Assembly (NCBI RefSeq): GCF_000309385.1 | Contig: NZ_JH976537.1 | Location: forward strand, 3,937,969 to 4,001,968 | Length of the DNA stretch: 64,000 bases | Origin: Nodosilinea nodulosa PCC 7104 | GTDB taxonomy: Bacteria > Cyanobacteriota > Cyanobacteriia > Phormidesmidales > Phormidesmidaceae | Direction of reading: 5' to 3' | In this document: piece by piece, positions 9,149-18,143 of the stretch | Layout of the letters: each line of letters opens with the position of its first letter | Position numbering within the stretch: position 1 is the first letter of the stretch | The notes under the pieces: model-generated | Told to the model about the DNA's origin: nothing | The model's database searches: none | The model's input: only the letters and a program-made list of their open reading frames with translations | Translations under genes and position numbers: made by a program

Positions 9149-9320
9149 GGCAGGCTCCGTGGGTTAGTCGTGGGTGGGGTGTAGCTTCCCCTGATCTCGG
9201 GTGAGCATACTAAAGGCTGAAACTTTGGTATATCCCTCTAGGGAGTTATTTCTGCTTAAGGCCGCTTGAGTGCGATCGCTGCTGTCATCCGTTTCCCCAT
9301 CCGTTAAGGAGTCTTTGCGC

Positions 9321-9998
9321 ATGTACGTTCTGATCGGCGGTGCTGGCATGCTGGGCCTGGAGCTGGCCAAAACGCTGCTCGGGGAAGGGCACACCGTGGC
9401 GGTGGTCGATACCGACCCGCTGGCCTGCCAGTATGCCCGCGAAAAAATTGGCGTGATGGCCTTTGAGGGCAGCGCTGTGAATACGACTACGCTGCTGGAG
9501 GCGGGGGTTCGCAAGGCCGATGCCGTGATTGCGGCCCTGCCTGAGGACGCCCTTAACCTGGCGATCGTGACCCTCTCTAAGCACTACGGGGTGCCCCAGA
9601 CGGTGGTGCGCATGAGCGATCGCGACTTTGCCGAACCCTACCATCTGGCCGGGGCCACCCACACCATCAGCACCACCGAACTGACCATCAACCGCATGGT
9701 CAGCGCCATTGAGTACCCCCAGGTGGAGGCCATGATGCACTTCGAGCAGGGGCAGGTGGAGGTGCTCAAACTGCCGATTCCGCAGCAGTGCACCATTGTG
9801 GGCCGCTCGGTGGCCGAAATTGCCCAGGATTCTCGGTTTCCGGCGGGAACCCTGATCATTGGCTATCAGGCCCACCCCCAGGAAGATTTGACCATCCCCA
9901 ACGGCAGCACCGTGCTGGAGAGCGGCTCAACCATCCTGGCGGTGACCAAGCCGGGACTGGTGCGAAAAATGCTCGATTTTATGGGGCTTTGCTCCTAA
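9321..9998 (+). CDS. TrkA-N/TrkA-C domain protein (K+ channel or transporter regulator)
   Basis: A 225-residue cytoplasmic RCK-type protein. The N-terminal Rossmann fold is clear (MYVLIGGAGMLGLELAKTLL with GxGxxG-like GGAGMLG, and the acidic VVDTD end of strand 2). The second half (LPIPQQCTIVGRSVAEIAQD to ILAVTKPG) is a TrkA-C domain. Such proteins bind nucleotides and gate potassium uptake through a membrane partner such as TrkH/KtrB; no partner is adjacent here. The frame opens at 9270, but the ATG at 9321 has AAGGAG about ten bases upstream and gives the correct Rossmann start. Confidence 0.88.
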   Translation: MYVLIGGAGMLGLELAKTLLGEGHTVAVVDTDPLACQYAREKIGVMAFEGSAVNTTTLLEAGVRKADAVIAALPEDALNLAIVTLSKHYGVPQTVVRMSDRDFAEPYHLAGATHTISTTELTINRMVSAIEYPQVEAMMHFEQGQVEVLKLPIPQQCTIVGRSVAEIAQDSRFPAGTLIIGYQAHPQEDLTIPNGSTVLESGSTILAVTKPGLVRKMLDFMGLCS

Positions 9999-10021
9999 CG
10001 GGGTGAGAGAAGGAGGGTTTT

Positions 10022-10037
10022 GGTAGCGATCGCTACC
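10022..10037. repeat. Palindrome containing HIP1
   Basis: GGTAGCGATCGCTACC is a perfect 16-bp palindrome with the HIP1 octamer GCGATCGC at its centre, 20 bases downstream of the TrkA-type gene. It could form a weak hairpin; there is no U-run. Confidence 0.6.
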
Positions 10038-10173
10038 TGAATCCCCAAGGCTCCAGATTCCTCAACGAGTCTTAACGGAACTGGGGCGATCGCCTGGTAC
10101 TGGCTTCAAGCAGATTCGCCATGATGGGCTTGGAGTACACCACACAGCCGCCCCGGCGGTCCTGTAGATTGCG

Positions 10174-10539
10174 ATGAAAATTAAGTCGATTGACTGCCCC
10201 CACTGCGACGAACGGTTCGAATGGTTTGATCCAGACGTAGGGTCCAAGGATCTTAGCACCCTGATCGGCAGCCTGGGCGGCGGCTGGGCTGCCCAGGCTC
10301 TGGCTCGCGGCATGGGTATCGCCCTAGGCGGGGGCTGGCCCGGTATTCTGCTGGGCGTTCTGCTGGGCGGGCTACTGGGACGCTGGTTTGGACGGCTGTT
10401 TGAATCCGATCCGATGCCCTGCCCCCGCTGCTGCCTCCAGACCCATCCGCCGCAGCCCAGCCCCCAGACTCCTCAGGCCAGGGCTGAACTGCGGTCTGTG
10501 GGTTGCCCAGGCCGGGTTTCTGGCCAGGTTTCTGGGTAA
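10174..10539 (+). CDS. Small zinc-ribbon membrane protein, unknown function
   Basis: A 121-residue protein. It begins with CPHC near residue 8 and has CPRCC near residue 83, so two Cys pairs flank the protein's middle and could form a zinc ribbon. Between them is a Gly-rich hydrophobic segment (GMGIALGGGWPGILLGVLLGGLLGRW, residues about 47-70) that looks like one or two glycine-zipper membrane helices. The Pro/Gln-rich tail seems disordered. I do not recognise a named family. It converges on the antiporter gene with a 26-base gap. Confidence 0.65.
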   Translation: MKIKSIDCPHCDERFEWFDPDVGSKDLSTLIGSLGGGWAAQALARGMGIALGGGWPGILLGVLLGGLLGRWFGRLFESDPMPCPRCCLQTHPPQPSPQTPQARAELRSVGCPGRVSGQVSG

Positions 10540-10565
10540 TACTCAACCCAACCGCTCCAGGCCGG

Positions 10566-12203
10566 TTAGTCATCCTTCAGGGTTAGCAGTTTTTCGTTGA
10601 GCGCCCTGACATAGGCCTGGCTGGTTTCCTCAGACAGCAGCCCTTTGCGGAGAGCGTCGTTGACGGCGCCTTTCTCGGCCAGATAAAGGCGGCGGCGCAG
10701 GCTATCGAGGTAGCTCTGATCCTCAAGGTGGGTCTGATCCTCAAGATTGCGCCGATTGTAGAAGTCGCGCAGGTCGCGGTCGGCGGTGGCAATTTGGGCC
10801 TGGTAGGCGGCGAACAGCTCTTCGTAGAGGTTTTTGGGCAGGCTGCCCGACTGCAGCAGGTTGGCCAGTTCTTGCTGGGCGGCTTTGGCCGCAATCAGGT
10901 TAAGCTGGAGCGCCTCAAGGCGCTGTTTTGTAATTGAGGGAACGGTCAGCCGCAGCCGCTTGACCAGCCCGGGCAGGCTCAACCCCTGTCCCACCAGCGA
11001 CACCAGTACAGTGCTGAACACCAGGGCGATGACCTGCGATCGCCCCGGCAGCCCGGGGGGCAGACTCAGCGCCAGCGCCATCGATAGCGATCCCTTGACA
11101 TTGCCTAAAATCAGCACGTGCTGCCAGCGCAGGGGCAGCGGGCGATCGAAAAAGCTGAGCAGGTACAGCAGGGGATAGGTAGTCAGAATGCGGCCCACCT
11201 GGTAGGCCAGCACCGCAAACAGCGCCGCCGGAATGGTTTGCAGCAGTACCCCTGGGTCGACTTCGATGCCCACCAGCAAAAAGATAAAGGTGTTGACCCC
11301 AAAGCCCGCATACTCCCAAAAATTGAGCAGCGTGACCTTTGTCGAGGCCGAGGTCTGGCGAAAGCCCAGTTCACCAATCACCAGCCCGGCGACTACGACG
11401 GCGATCGCGCTCGATACCCCCAGCCCCTGGCCAATCTGAAAGGTTCCCAGCGACACCGCCACCGTCAGCAAAATATTGCTCAGCGCATCGTCGAGCTGCT
11501 GAAACAGGCCCACGCACAGGTAACCCAATCCCAGTCCCAACAGCCCACCGCCCACGAAAGCAATCACGATCTGCTGAAGCCCCTGCCAGACCGTAAACGA
11601 TCCCTGGAGGTAAATGGTGGTAATCATCCCCAGCAGCACCAGGGCGGTGCCGTCGTTAAACAGGCTTTCGCCCTGCACAATGGTGGCCAATCGAGGGGGC
11701 ACCGGCACCGTCCGGAAGGCCGCGATCACCGACACCGTGTCGGTAATGGTCAAAATCACCCCGATCGCAGCGGCGGTAATGATGGCCAGCCCCAGACCCC
11801 ACCACAGCAGAGCGGCCGTAATGACGGCTGCCAGCAGCACCCCTGGCCCGGCAATGAGCGCGATCGGCTTAATCGTGCTGCGCAGCCGACTGATGTCAGT
11901 ATTGATGGCGGCCTCAAAGATCAAAATAGGCAGAAACAGGTTCAGAATCACCTCTGGGTTGAGGCCCACGGACTCGGGCAGCAGCGATTTGGTAATCGTC
12001 AGCCCGGCCAGCACCAGCCCCACCACGTAGGGAATACGCAGCCGCCGGGTGACTAGCGCCACCACCGTGGCCACCAGCAGCAGCACAATCAGCGTGTTGA
12101 CCAGCCCAGTTACCTCGCTGCCAGCGGCGACTGGCGCTGGCAGCCCATCGGTTTCTAGAATGGCCTGGGCCAGCCAGCCCGGCAGCGTTGAGGGTATACC
12201 CAT
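10566..12203 (-). CDS. Na+/H+ antiporter, CPA1 (NhaP/NhaS) type
   Basis: A 545-residue plasma-membrane cation/proton antiporter. About twelve hydrophobic segments occupy residues 25-420. Conserved features are the FLPILIFEAAINTD segment of CPA1 antiporters, the LTITDTVSVIAAF stretch with an Asp, and EGESLFNDGTALVLL-like sequence (QGESLFNDGTALV), which carries the ND ion-binding pair. The last 120 residues are hydrophilic and helical, probably a cytoplasmic regulatory tail. It exchanges Na+ or K+ for H+ and serves pH and salt homeostasis. Which of the cyanobacterial NhaS paralogues it represents is not determined. Confidence 0.92.
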   Translation of the reverse strand: MGIPSTLPGWLAQAILETDGLPAPVAAGSEVTGLVNTLIVLLLVATVVALVTRRLRIPYVVGLVLAGLTITKSLLPESVGLNPEVILNLFLPILIFEAAINTDISRLRSTIKPIALIAGPGVLLAAVITAALLWWGLGLAIITAAAIGVILTITDTVSVIAAFRTVPVPPRLATIVQGESLFNDGTALVLLGMITTIYLQGSFTVWQGLQQIVIAFVGGGLLGLGLGYLCVGLFQQLDDALSNILLTVAVSLGTFQIGQGLGVSSAIAVVVAGLVIGELGFRQTSASTKVTLLNFWEYAGFGVNTFIFLLVGIEVDPGVLLQTIPAALFAVLAYQVGRILTTYPLLYLLSFFDRPLPLRWQHVLILGNVKGSLSMALALSLPPGLPGRSQVIALVFSTVLVSLVGQGLSLPGLVKRLRLTVPSITKQRLEALQLNLIAAKAAQQELANLLQSGSLPKNLYEELFAAYQAQIATADRDLRDFYNRRNLEDQTHLEDQSYLDSLRRRLYLAEKGAVNDALRKGLLSEETSQAYVRALNEKLLTLKDD

Positions 12204-12505
12204 GGGGCCAAACGACCGCTAAAACTATCCCCTATCCTAGGGGGTGACGCCGGCCCCGACGTGACGCAAACAAAAATTGCGCACTTCCTGTCCTACCTTT
12301 GCCCGCGGCGTAAGATGGGCCAAGGGTTAACCGCGGGAAGTGTTCCCTATTTACGGGGTGGCTGGTTACACTGGGTTTAGACAGATGCCTTCTGGCCGAA
12401 GATTCTTGATTGAGAGCAACTGCCAGGGGCGCTTGATCAGGGTCCGTTGATCGGCTGAAATTAGCTATTGTTGTTAAGTCGTCTGGGGGCTGTGGGGTTT
12501 TGCAG

Positions 12506-13114
12506 ATGAGCGACCAAAATTCGTACGAACTGTTAGGGCTGACCGAAGCCTCAACTTTTGAAGAAATCCAGGCGGCCCGCGATCGCATGGTCGATCAGTA
12601 TGCCGAAGAACCCAAACGACAGGCCGCCGTCGAAGCCGCCTACGACGCCATTTTGATGGAGCGGCTGCGGCTGCGGCAGGAGGGCAAAATCAAGGTGCCC
12701 GATCGCATTCGCTTTGCCGAAAACGCCCCCGAGCCATCCCCCGCCGCCAAGTCAACCCCCAGCCTGCCCCGGCCCGACTGGCTCAGCGGCCTGGTAGACA
12801 ACCCCAGCCGCGACGACATTCTCTGGCCTGCCGTCATTTATGGCGGGTTGGCTGTGCTGGGCTTTGCGGCGCCCTCGCTGGCGCTGGCCGTGGCCATTGG
12901 GGCCGCGATTTACTTTCTCAACCGCAAAGAAAACAAGTTCTGGCGATCGGTGCTGCTCACCATTGGCGGGCTGGCGGTGGGCCTGGCCCTGGGCCTGACC
13001 GTGGGCCAGCTGCTGATTCCCCAGGGGGCACAGTTTGCCTGGGCCAGCCCCGACGCCGTTGCGGCAGCGGTGACCTGCGTATCGCTGTGGACAGTTACCA
13101 GCTTTCTCCGCTAG
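12506..13114 (+). CDS. CPP1-like family protein (J-like domain plus membrane segments)
   Basis: A 202-residue protein with an N-terminal J-like helical domain (NSYELLGLTEASTFEEIQAA, then AAVEAAYDAILMERLRLRQE) that lacks the HPD motif of true DnaJ proteins, a Pro-rich linker, and three to four C-terminal membrane segments. This is the layout of plant CPP1 (chaperone-like protein of POR1), which stabilises light-dependent protochlorophyllide oxidoreductase in chloroplasts. A similar chaperone role in chlorophyll synthesis is an inference here. Homologue-like starts favour the ATG at 12506 over an in-frame TTG two codons upstream. Confidence 0.85.
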   Translation: MSDQNSYELLGLTEASTFEEIQAARDRMVDQYAEEPKRQAAVEAAYDAILMERLRLRQEGKIKVPDRIRFAENAPEPSPAAKSTPSLPRPDWLSGLVDNPSRDDILWPAVIYGGLAVLGFAAPSLALAVAIGAAIYFLNRKENKFWRSVLLTIGGLAVGLALGLTVGQLLIPQGAQFAWASPDAVAAAVTCVSLWTVTSFLR

Positions 13115-13237
13115 CGCCCCAGCGGCCCGGCTGCGCGATCCAGCCACAGCTAAAGGTTTCCGCTGCGGCACAGTTCTGGGCACAAAACTGGCTGCCCTTT
13201 CTCTGCCTTTAACCCCCTCATCGGCGCGGCGGCCCGC

Positions 13238-14338
13238 CTAGGCTAGGCTGCCGCGCTTCATTTGCTCGCGCTCAATCGCCTCAAACAGGGCCTGAAAGTT
13301 GCGTTCGCCAAATCCCTGGGCCTGCACATCTTTTTCCTTAACCTGCACCACCTGACGCTGAATTAGCTCGAAGAAAATTGTCGGGATACTGAGCAGCGGC
13401 TGGGTAAAGGTTTGCAGCAGCCGCGCCTGGGGCAGGTGGGGTTCCCAGTCCACCAAGATCTGGAGCTGGGCGATGGCCGCCTCGCGCTGGCAAAGTCGCT
13501 CTGACGACCCATTGATCTGATAGCCGGGCCGCTGGCGCAGGGCCTCGTAATAGCTCGGCGGCACTGGCAGAAACTTTACCCCTCCGGCCCGCAATCGCCC
13601 GACGGTATGCACGATGTCTTCGGTGTGCAGAGCCACGTGCTGAATGCCGCCGCCTCGGTTGTAGTCGAGAAATTCCTGCACCTGAGAGTTGGCTGTAGCA
13701 GGCTCGTTAATGGGCAGCTGGGCGCTGCCCTGGGGATGGGCCAGCACCTGGCTGCGCAGGCCCGATCGCGGCGTATCGATAGTAAACCGCTGGCGAGGCT
13801 GGAAGCCCAGCTGGCTGGCATACCAGGCGATCGCCTGGGACAGCTCACCCGTGGGCACGTTGACCACGGCGTGGTCAATGGCGGTGATCAAAACGCCCCC
13901 AGACCCAGCGGTGCTGCAATCACCGGGGGCTATGCCAGGCACCCAGTTTTCCGGCTGCCACGACTCTAGCAGGGTGTGGCTGAGCGATCCCCAGCCTCGA
14001 ATTTTGCCCCATCGCCCCCGCCCCCACGGATCGACCTGGGGGGGCTGCACCACCACGCCCCCGGCGGATGCCACCTGCCCTAGGGTCTGCTCCAGGTCAA
14101 TCACCCGCAGTGCCACGTCGCCAATTCCCGGTGGATGGTGCTGGAGGTAATCGCCCACAATATCGGGTGCCGCTACAATCAGCAGCGGCACCCGGCCCAC
14201 GTACACTAGCGCCAACCGGTCAGAGGGTTGCCCGTTGCCGACCTCTGGTCCGGCCCAAACGCCTCCCCAGTGCTTAACAAATCGGTCGCGCCAGGGAGCT
14301 ACCGCATCCACGTAAAAACTCAGATGATTGAATTCCAT
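13238..14338 (-). CDS. hppD: 4-hydroxyphenylpyruvate dioxygenase
   Basis: Converts 4-hydroxyphenylpyruvate to homogentisate, which cyanobacteria use for tocopherol and plastoquinone-type quinones. 366 residues with two vicinal-oxygen-chelate domains. The Fe(II) ligands are visible in the C-terminal domain: His in ITAIDHAVVNV, His in IQHVALHTEDI and Glu in IFFELIQRQ. Family signatures GVKFLPVPPSYYEALRQR and the C-terminal FGERNFQALFEAIEREQ support HPPD rather than hydroxymandelate synthase. A 100-bp dispersed repeat lies about 140 bases upstream of its start. Confidence 0.93.
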   Translation of the reverse strand: MEFNHLSFYVDAVAPWRDRFVKHWGGVWAGPEVGNGQPSDRLALVYVGRVPLLIVAAPDIVGDYLQHHPPGIGDVALRVIDLEQTLGQVASAGGVVVQPPQVDPWGRGRWGKIRGWGSLSHTLLESWQPENWVPGIAPGDCSTAGSGGVLITAIDHAVVNVPTGELSQAIAWYASQLGFQPRQRFTIDTPRSGLRSQVLAHPQGSAQLPINEPATANSQVQEFLDYNRGGGIQHVALHTEDIVHTVGRLRAGGVKFLPVPPSYYEALRQRPGYQINGSSERLCQREAAIAQLQILVDWEPHLPQARLLQTFTQPLLSIPTIFFELIQRQVVQVKEKDVQAQGFGERNFQALFEAIEREQMKRGSLA

Positions 14339-14479
14339 AGGGCTGCGTCACCGTGCTGATCTCGCTGCTATTGGACCACAAACTACACCCCTAAAGCCCT
14401 ATCTCTGTGAAGATTTTCGTTTAGAAACAAAGATCGGCCCTGCGCAGCCACAACAAAATCCGCTGCGTCCTCAACCTAA

Positions 14480-14579
14480 TAGCTGTGGCCAGTCTGGTTA
14501 AGACATGTTTCCTATAAACGTTCAAACGTTTGAACGTTCATAGGGTTTCTGGATATCCTGACCAACGTGACTATGGCTA
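14480..14579 (+). repeat. 100-bp imperfect inverted-repeat element, copy 1
   Basis: The element runs from TAGCTGTGGCC to ACTATGGCTA. At its centre is a perfect 24-bp palindrome (half site AACGTTCAAACG), and the outer arms also pair imperfectly, including the ends TAGCTGTGG against TAGCCATAG. The whole could fold into one long hairpin. A second copy in the opposite orientation lies at 38779-38883. It carries no coding sequence and looks like a non-autonomous, MITE-like element. Confidence 0.85.
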
Positions 14580-14584
14580 TATTT

Positions 14585-15385
14585 TTACCCGGCTGCATTG
14601 CCAGCTACGGCGACGACCTGGTCTTGGTTCTCAGCCGTGTAGCTGTTGGGGGGGTAGCGGTCGAGGTGGCGGAACAGGGCGATCGGCTTTTGCACGCGGC
14701 AGGAGTAAAACTCCACAACCACCTCGGCATCCTGGCGCAGCACCACCTTAGGGGAAAAGTCCTCGGGAATTTTGGTGCGCCACTGCCACGGAATCTGCTG
14801 GGGCGGGGCCGCCACAAAGCGGTGATGCATCCAGCGGGCGTAGCGGCCAAAGCGGCCAAACTCTCGCACTTCGCGAGTAAAAATCGAGGCGGCTAGAAAT
14901 GAGGCCAGCGAGCCGTCTCCTTCAAGGCCGGCCATCAGATTGGGCAGGGCGCCCATGGGGTTGGGTATTTGGTCGGCGGCGGTCACTTTGCCAATCGCTT
15001 CGTCTAGATATTCTGTGGTGCTGAGCAGTGCTGGCAGGGCCACCGTGGCCCCCATGCCGCCGTTGGCATCCTGCCGCAGGTAGGTGACGAGACGAATGCC
15101 GGGCCGCATCCACAGCCCAGGCAGCTTGGTTAACGCATTGGCGGGATCAAGGGTGCTCACAAACCAGCGTCCCTCGACGTTGGGGGCAGGCACATTGTCC
15201 TCGGGCATGTCTCCCACCCGAAACAGGTCCCCTAGGGCATTCAGCGAGTCAGGCATGGGGCCATCCTCGTCATCCTGGGGGCTGGTCTGTCCCGGCTTCT
15301 GCTCGTGGGGGGGTAGCACCAGAGTTTCGCGAATAAACTGGCTAACCTTTTGAACTGTGGCTAACGGATATCTTTGAAACGACAT
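14585..15385 (-). CDS. Conserved cyanobacterial protein, unknown function
   Basis: A 266-residue soluble protein starting MSFQRYPLATVQKVSQFIRE. It has no signal peptide or membrane segment. A Gln/Asp/Pro-rich linker follows at residues 27-45, then a mixed alpha/beta body with few recognisable motifs; the stretch WRTKIPEDFSPKVVLRQDAEVVVEFYSC in part (about 205-230) reads as beta strands. I recognise no catalytic motif. It ends six bases before the 100-bp repeat, so the repeat lies in its 3' flank. The function is unknown. Confidence 0.75.
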   Translation of the reverse strand: MSFQRYPLATVQKVSQFIRETLVLPPHEQKPGQTSPQDDEDGPMPDSLNALGDLFRVGDMPEDNVPAPNVEGRWFVSTLDPANALTKLPGLWMRPGIRLVTYLRQDANGGMGATVALPALLSTTEYLDEAIGKVTAADQIPNPMGALPNLMAGLEGDGSLASFLAASIFTREVREFGRFGRYARWMHHRFVAAPPQQIPWQWRTKIPEDFSPKVVLRQDAEVVVEFYSCRVQKPIALFRHLDRYPPNSYTAENQDQVVAVAGNAAG

Positions 15386-15547
15386 GTATCACCGGGGCGG
15401 TGGCTAGGGAATAGGGGAGAATTGGTTTAGCAACGAAACCATGAGCATTTTTCGAAGCCACCCTTATAAATCAAGGATGCCCTTGAGAATACCCTTTAGC
15501 CCCAATCTCCGCATGACTAAGGGTCCAAATCGGGAACATTCCTACAC

Positions 15548-16645
15548 CTAAAACAGGGCTTTTGGCACCTCTACCCAGGTGTTTTGTCGGTTTGATTGAT
15601 GGGCCAAATCCATCAGATGTTGCGATCGCACCCCCTCTGCAATCGACGGTGCCGTAGCCTGACCCCGGTCAATGTTGTTCACCCAGTGGTTGACCACTCG
15701 CACGAAGGGGGCAATGCGGCCATCGCCATAGGTGGTAGGAAACTGGAGGCGGGGCGGAATTGCCAGTTCTTCGAGGGGCTTGCCTGCCTGGCTGCCCCAG
15801 AGCTTAAACCCGTGAACGTAGTCGGTCAGAGTGTCGCTGCCCAGGACCAGCGTGCCCTTGTCGCCATAGACCTCGACCCAGTGGCCCCGCCCCGCGTAGG
15901 TGACGGAGCTAATCGCCACCTGGCAGGGGGTGCCATCGTCTAAATCGAGAATTAAACGACAGGTGTCGTCGGCATCCACGGGCTTGAGCGCGTCGGTGAT
16001 TAGATCGGGGCGCTGGGCAATGGTGGTGTCTAGACGTGCACAGAGCCGTGCGATCGGCCCAAAGAGCCAGGTGATGTAGTCAAAGCTGTGGGAGGCAAAG
16101 GCTCCCAAGGCACCGCCCCCCTGATCTTGGCGTGAGTACCAGTTCCAGGCGCGGCTGGGGTCGGCTCGGCCCGGCACCGTCCAGTCAACTTTGATAAAGC
16201 GCAGTTCACCTGCATAGCCCTCGGCCAGTAGCTCGGCCAGTCGCTGCCAGGCGGGCACAAAGCGGAACTCAAAGTCAAGGGTGACGATCAGGTTGCGATC
16301 GCGCGCCAGCCCTGCAATCTCATCAGCCTCACTCCCCGACAGCGCGGTGGGCTTTTCGAGCAGCAGGTGCTTACCTGCCGCAAGGACGGCTTTGGCCTGG
16401 GAGTAGTGCAAAAAGGGGGGCGTAGCCACCGTCACTGCCTCCACCTCGGGCAGAGCCGCGATCGCCTCCACGCTGTCGCAGGCGTGGGGAATGCCGTGGG
16501 CGGAGGCGATCGCCTCCGCCTTGGCCAGATCGCGGTGGTACAGGGCCACGACCTCGGTGCGATGGTGGGCCTGCAGCCCCGGAATATGAACCTTCTGACC
16601 AAATCCGGTGCCGACTACCGCAACCTTAAGGGGAGTTTCTGCCAT
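15548..16645 (-). CDS. Gfo/Idh/MocA family oxidoreductase
   Basis: A 365-residue NAD(P)-dependent dehydrogenase. The N-terminal Rossmann fold begins VAVVGTGFGQKVHIPGLQAH (GxGxxG), the family's EKP motif is present as LLLEKPTAL near residue 97, and the second half is the alpha/beta substrate domain (GGALGAFASHSFDYITWLFG in part, with the usual H and D). Members act on sugars, inositol, dihydrodiols or biliverdin. Nothing in the sequence fixes the substrate, and the length is greater than usual for biliverdin reductase BvdR. Confidence 0.88.
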   Translation of the reverse strand: MAETPLKVAVVGTGFGQKVHIPGLQAHHRTEVVALYHRDLAKAEAIASAHGIPHACDSVEAIAALPEVEAVTVATPPFLHYSQAKAVLAAGKHLLLEKPTALSGSEADEIAGLARDRNLIVTLDFEFRFVPAWQRLAELLAEGYAGELRFIKVDWTVPGRADPSRAWNWYSRQDQGGGALGAFASHSFDYITWLFGPIARLCARLDTTIAQRPDLITDALKPVDADDTCRLILDLDDGTPCQVAISSVTYAGRGHWVEVYGDKGTLVLGSDTLTDYVHGFKLWGSQAGKPLEELAIPPRLQFPTTYGDGRIAPFVRVVNHWVNNIDRGQATAPSIAEGVRSQHLMDLAHQSNRQNTWVEVPKALF

Positions 16646-16770
16646 GGCGACCTCTTGACTACAACCGGGGGTCTGAATCAGCCAGCGCCCTCTTTCAGAG
16701 TAAGGGGCGAGCTGCGATCGCTACAATTAAACTCAGCGGTTTAGTTTTGGCCAAAACCCAAATTTTTTTT

Positions 16771-18111
16771 ATGCAGGTTCCCTTGATTGGTAAGGTGCGT
16801 CGCCCCCTGGTTTGGTTGCTGGCCGGATTGACCGCTGCTGCGTTGGTAGCTGGCGCGGTGGGGTTTGGCCTCTGGCGCAGTCGTCAAACAACCTACAACA
16901 TTGATGACTTCACCACCCAGGCCGCGATCGAGCCGCTGACGGTGCGGGTGGCCGCCAGCGGCACCGTCAAACCGGTGCAAACCGTCAACCTGAGTCCAGA
17001 AAACGCCGGAATTTTAGAGCAACTCTACGTCGAGCAGGGCGATCGCGTTGAGCAGGGCCAGCTGATTGCCCGCATGCGCAACCGCGATACCGCCGCCCAG
17101 GTCGATCAAAACCAGGCGGCCGTGGCCGAAGCCGAAGCCGCCCTGGCCGACCTGCGCCAGGGCAGCCGCCCCGATGAAATCGACCAGGCTAAAGCCACGG
17201 TGGAGGCCAACCGAGCCCAGGTGCGCGATGCCCAAGCCCGCTTGGACCTGGCCACCAGCGATCTGGCCCGCCGCCAAAGCCTGTTCGAGCGGGGGGCGAT
17301 CGCAGCTACCGACCTCGACGCCGCCAGGCGGGAGCAGCGCAGCGCCCAGGCCGCCCTAGCCCAGGCCCAGGCCCGCGTCACCGAGTCGCAGCGGCGGGTA
17401 GACGAGCTGCGCAATCAGCCTCGTCCCGAAGAAATTGCCCAGGCCGAGGCCCGTCTGACCCAGGCCCGCGCCCAGCTCGAAGGGGCTCAGGTACGGCAGG
17501 ATGAAAACTTCATTCGGGCGCCCTTTGGCGGTATTGTCACCCAAAAGTTTGCCACCGAGGGAGCCTTTGTAACGCCTACCACATCGGCCTCTGAGCTATC
17601 TTCGGCCACCTCTACGGCAATTGTGGCCCTGGCCCAGGACCTGGAGGTGCTCGCCGAGGTACCCGAGGCCGATATCAGCCGCATTGAGCCGGCTCAGGCG
17701 GTTGAGGTCGTGGCCGATGCCTTTCCAGACCAGACGTTCAAAGGCCGGGTCAAGCTGGTGGCCCCAGAGGCGATCGAGCGGCAGAATGTGACGCTGTTTC
17801 AGGTGCGCATCGAACTGCTCGACGGCAAGGATATTCTGCGATCGAACATGAACGTGAACGTCTCGTTTATCGGCGATCAGCTGGCCGATGCCCTGGTGGT
17901 GCCCACCGTGGCGGTGGTGACCCAGGCCGGCAAAACGGGGGTGCTGGTGCCCGGCGACAACCGCGACATCGTGTTTCAGCCGGTTACCCTGGGGCCGCAG
18001 GTGGGCGACCAGATTCAGATCGTGGACGGGATTGCGGCGGGCGATCGCGTATTTATCGACCTTCCCCCCGGTAAGTCCCTCGAAAACATCACCGTCCGGC
18101 AAAATCAGTAG
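16771..18111 (+). CDS. Efflux periplasmic adaptor (HlyD/MacA type)
   Basis: A membrane-fusion protein of about 446 residues that links an inner-membrane pump to an outer-membrane channel. An N-terminal membrane anchor (LVWLLAGLTAAALVAGAVGFG) precedes a split biotinyl-lipoyl domain (GTVKPVQTVNLSPENAGILE and FIRAPFGGIVTQKFATEGAF) interrupted by a long Ala/Gln/Arg-rich alpha-hairpin (about 95-250). The beta-barrel and a membrane-proximal domain follow. The first ATG is at 16771 after a T8 run; a TTG eight codons upstream is possible. The permease gene follows after 32 bases, giving an adaptor-permease operon. Confidence 0.88.
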   Translation: MQVPLIGKVRRPLVWLLAGLTAAALVAGAVGFGLWRSRQTTYNIDDFTTQAAIEPLTVRVAASGTVKPVQTVNLSPENAGILEQLYVEQGDRVEQGQLIARMRNRDTAAQVDQNQAAVAEAEAALADLRQGSRPDEIDQAKATVEANRAQVRDAQARLDLATSDLARRQSLFERGAIAATDLDAARREQRSAQAALAQAQARVTESQRRVDELRNQPRPEEIAQAEARLTQARAQLEGAQVRQDENFIRAPFGGIVTQKFATEGAFVTPTTSASELSSATSTAIVALAQDLEVLAEVPEADISRIEPAQAVEVVADAFPDQTFKGRVKLVAPEAIERQNVTLFQVRIELLDGKDILRSNMNVNVSFIGDQLADALVVPTVAVVTQAGKTGVLVPGDNRDIVFQPVTLGPQVGDQIQIVDGIAAGDRVFIDLPPGKSLENITVRQNQ

Positions 18112-18143
18112 TCAGCGGTTTAAATCAGTAACAGGATGCTCCC

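Noticed and set aside
11118..12056. 312-codon plus-strand open frame opposite the antiporter gene
   Set aside because: Antisense shadow; the product is rich in Gln, His and Arg, and has no domain.
14500..14545. Palindrome in the 100-bp element as a rho-independent terminator
   Set aside because: The stem has no loop to speak of and no T-run, and the same block occurs at 38 kb in the opposite orientation next to a different gene. A dispersed element explains it better.
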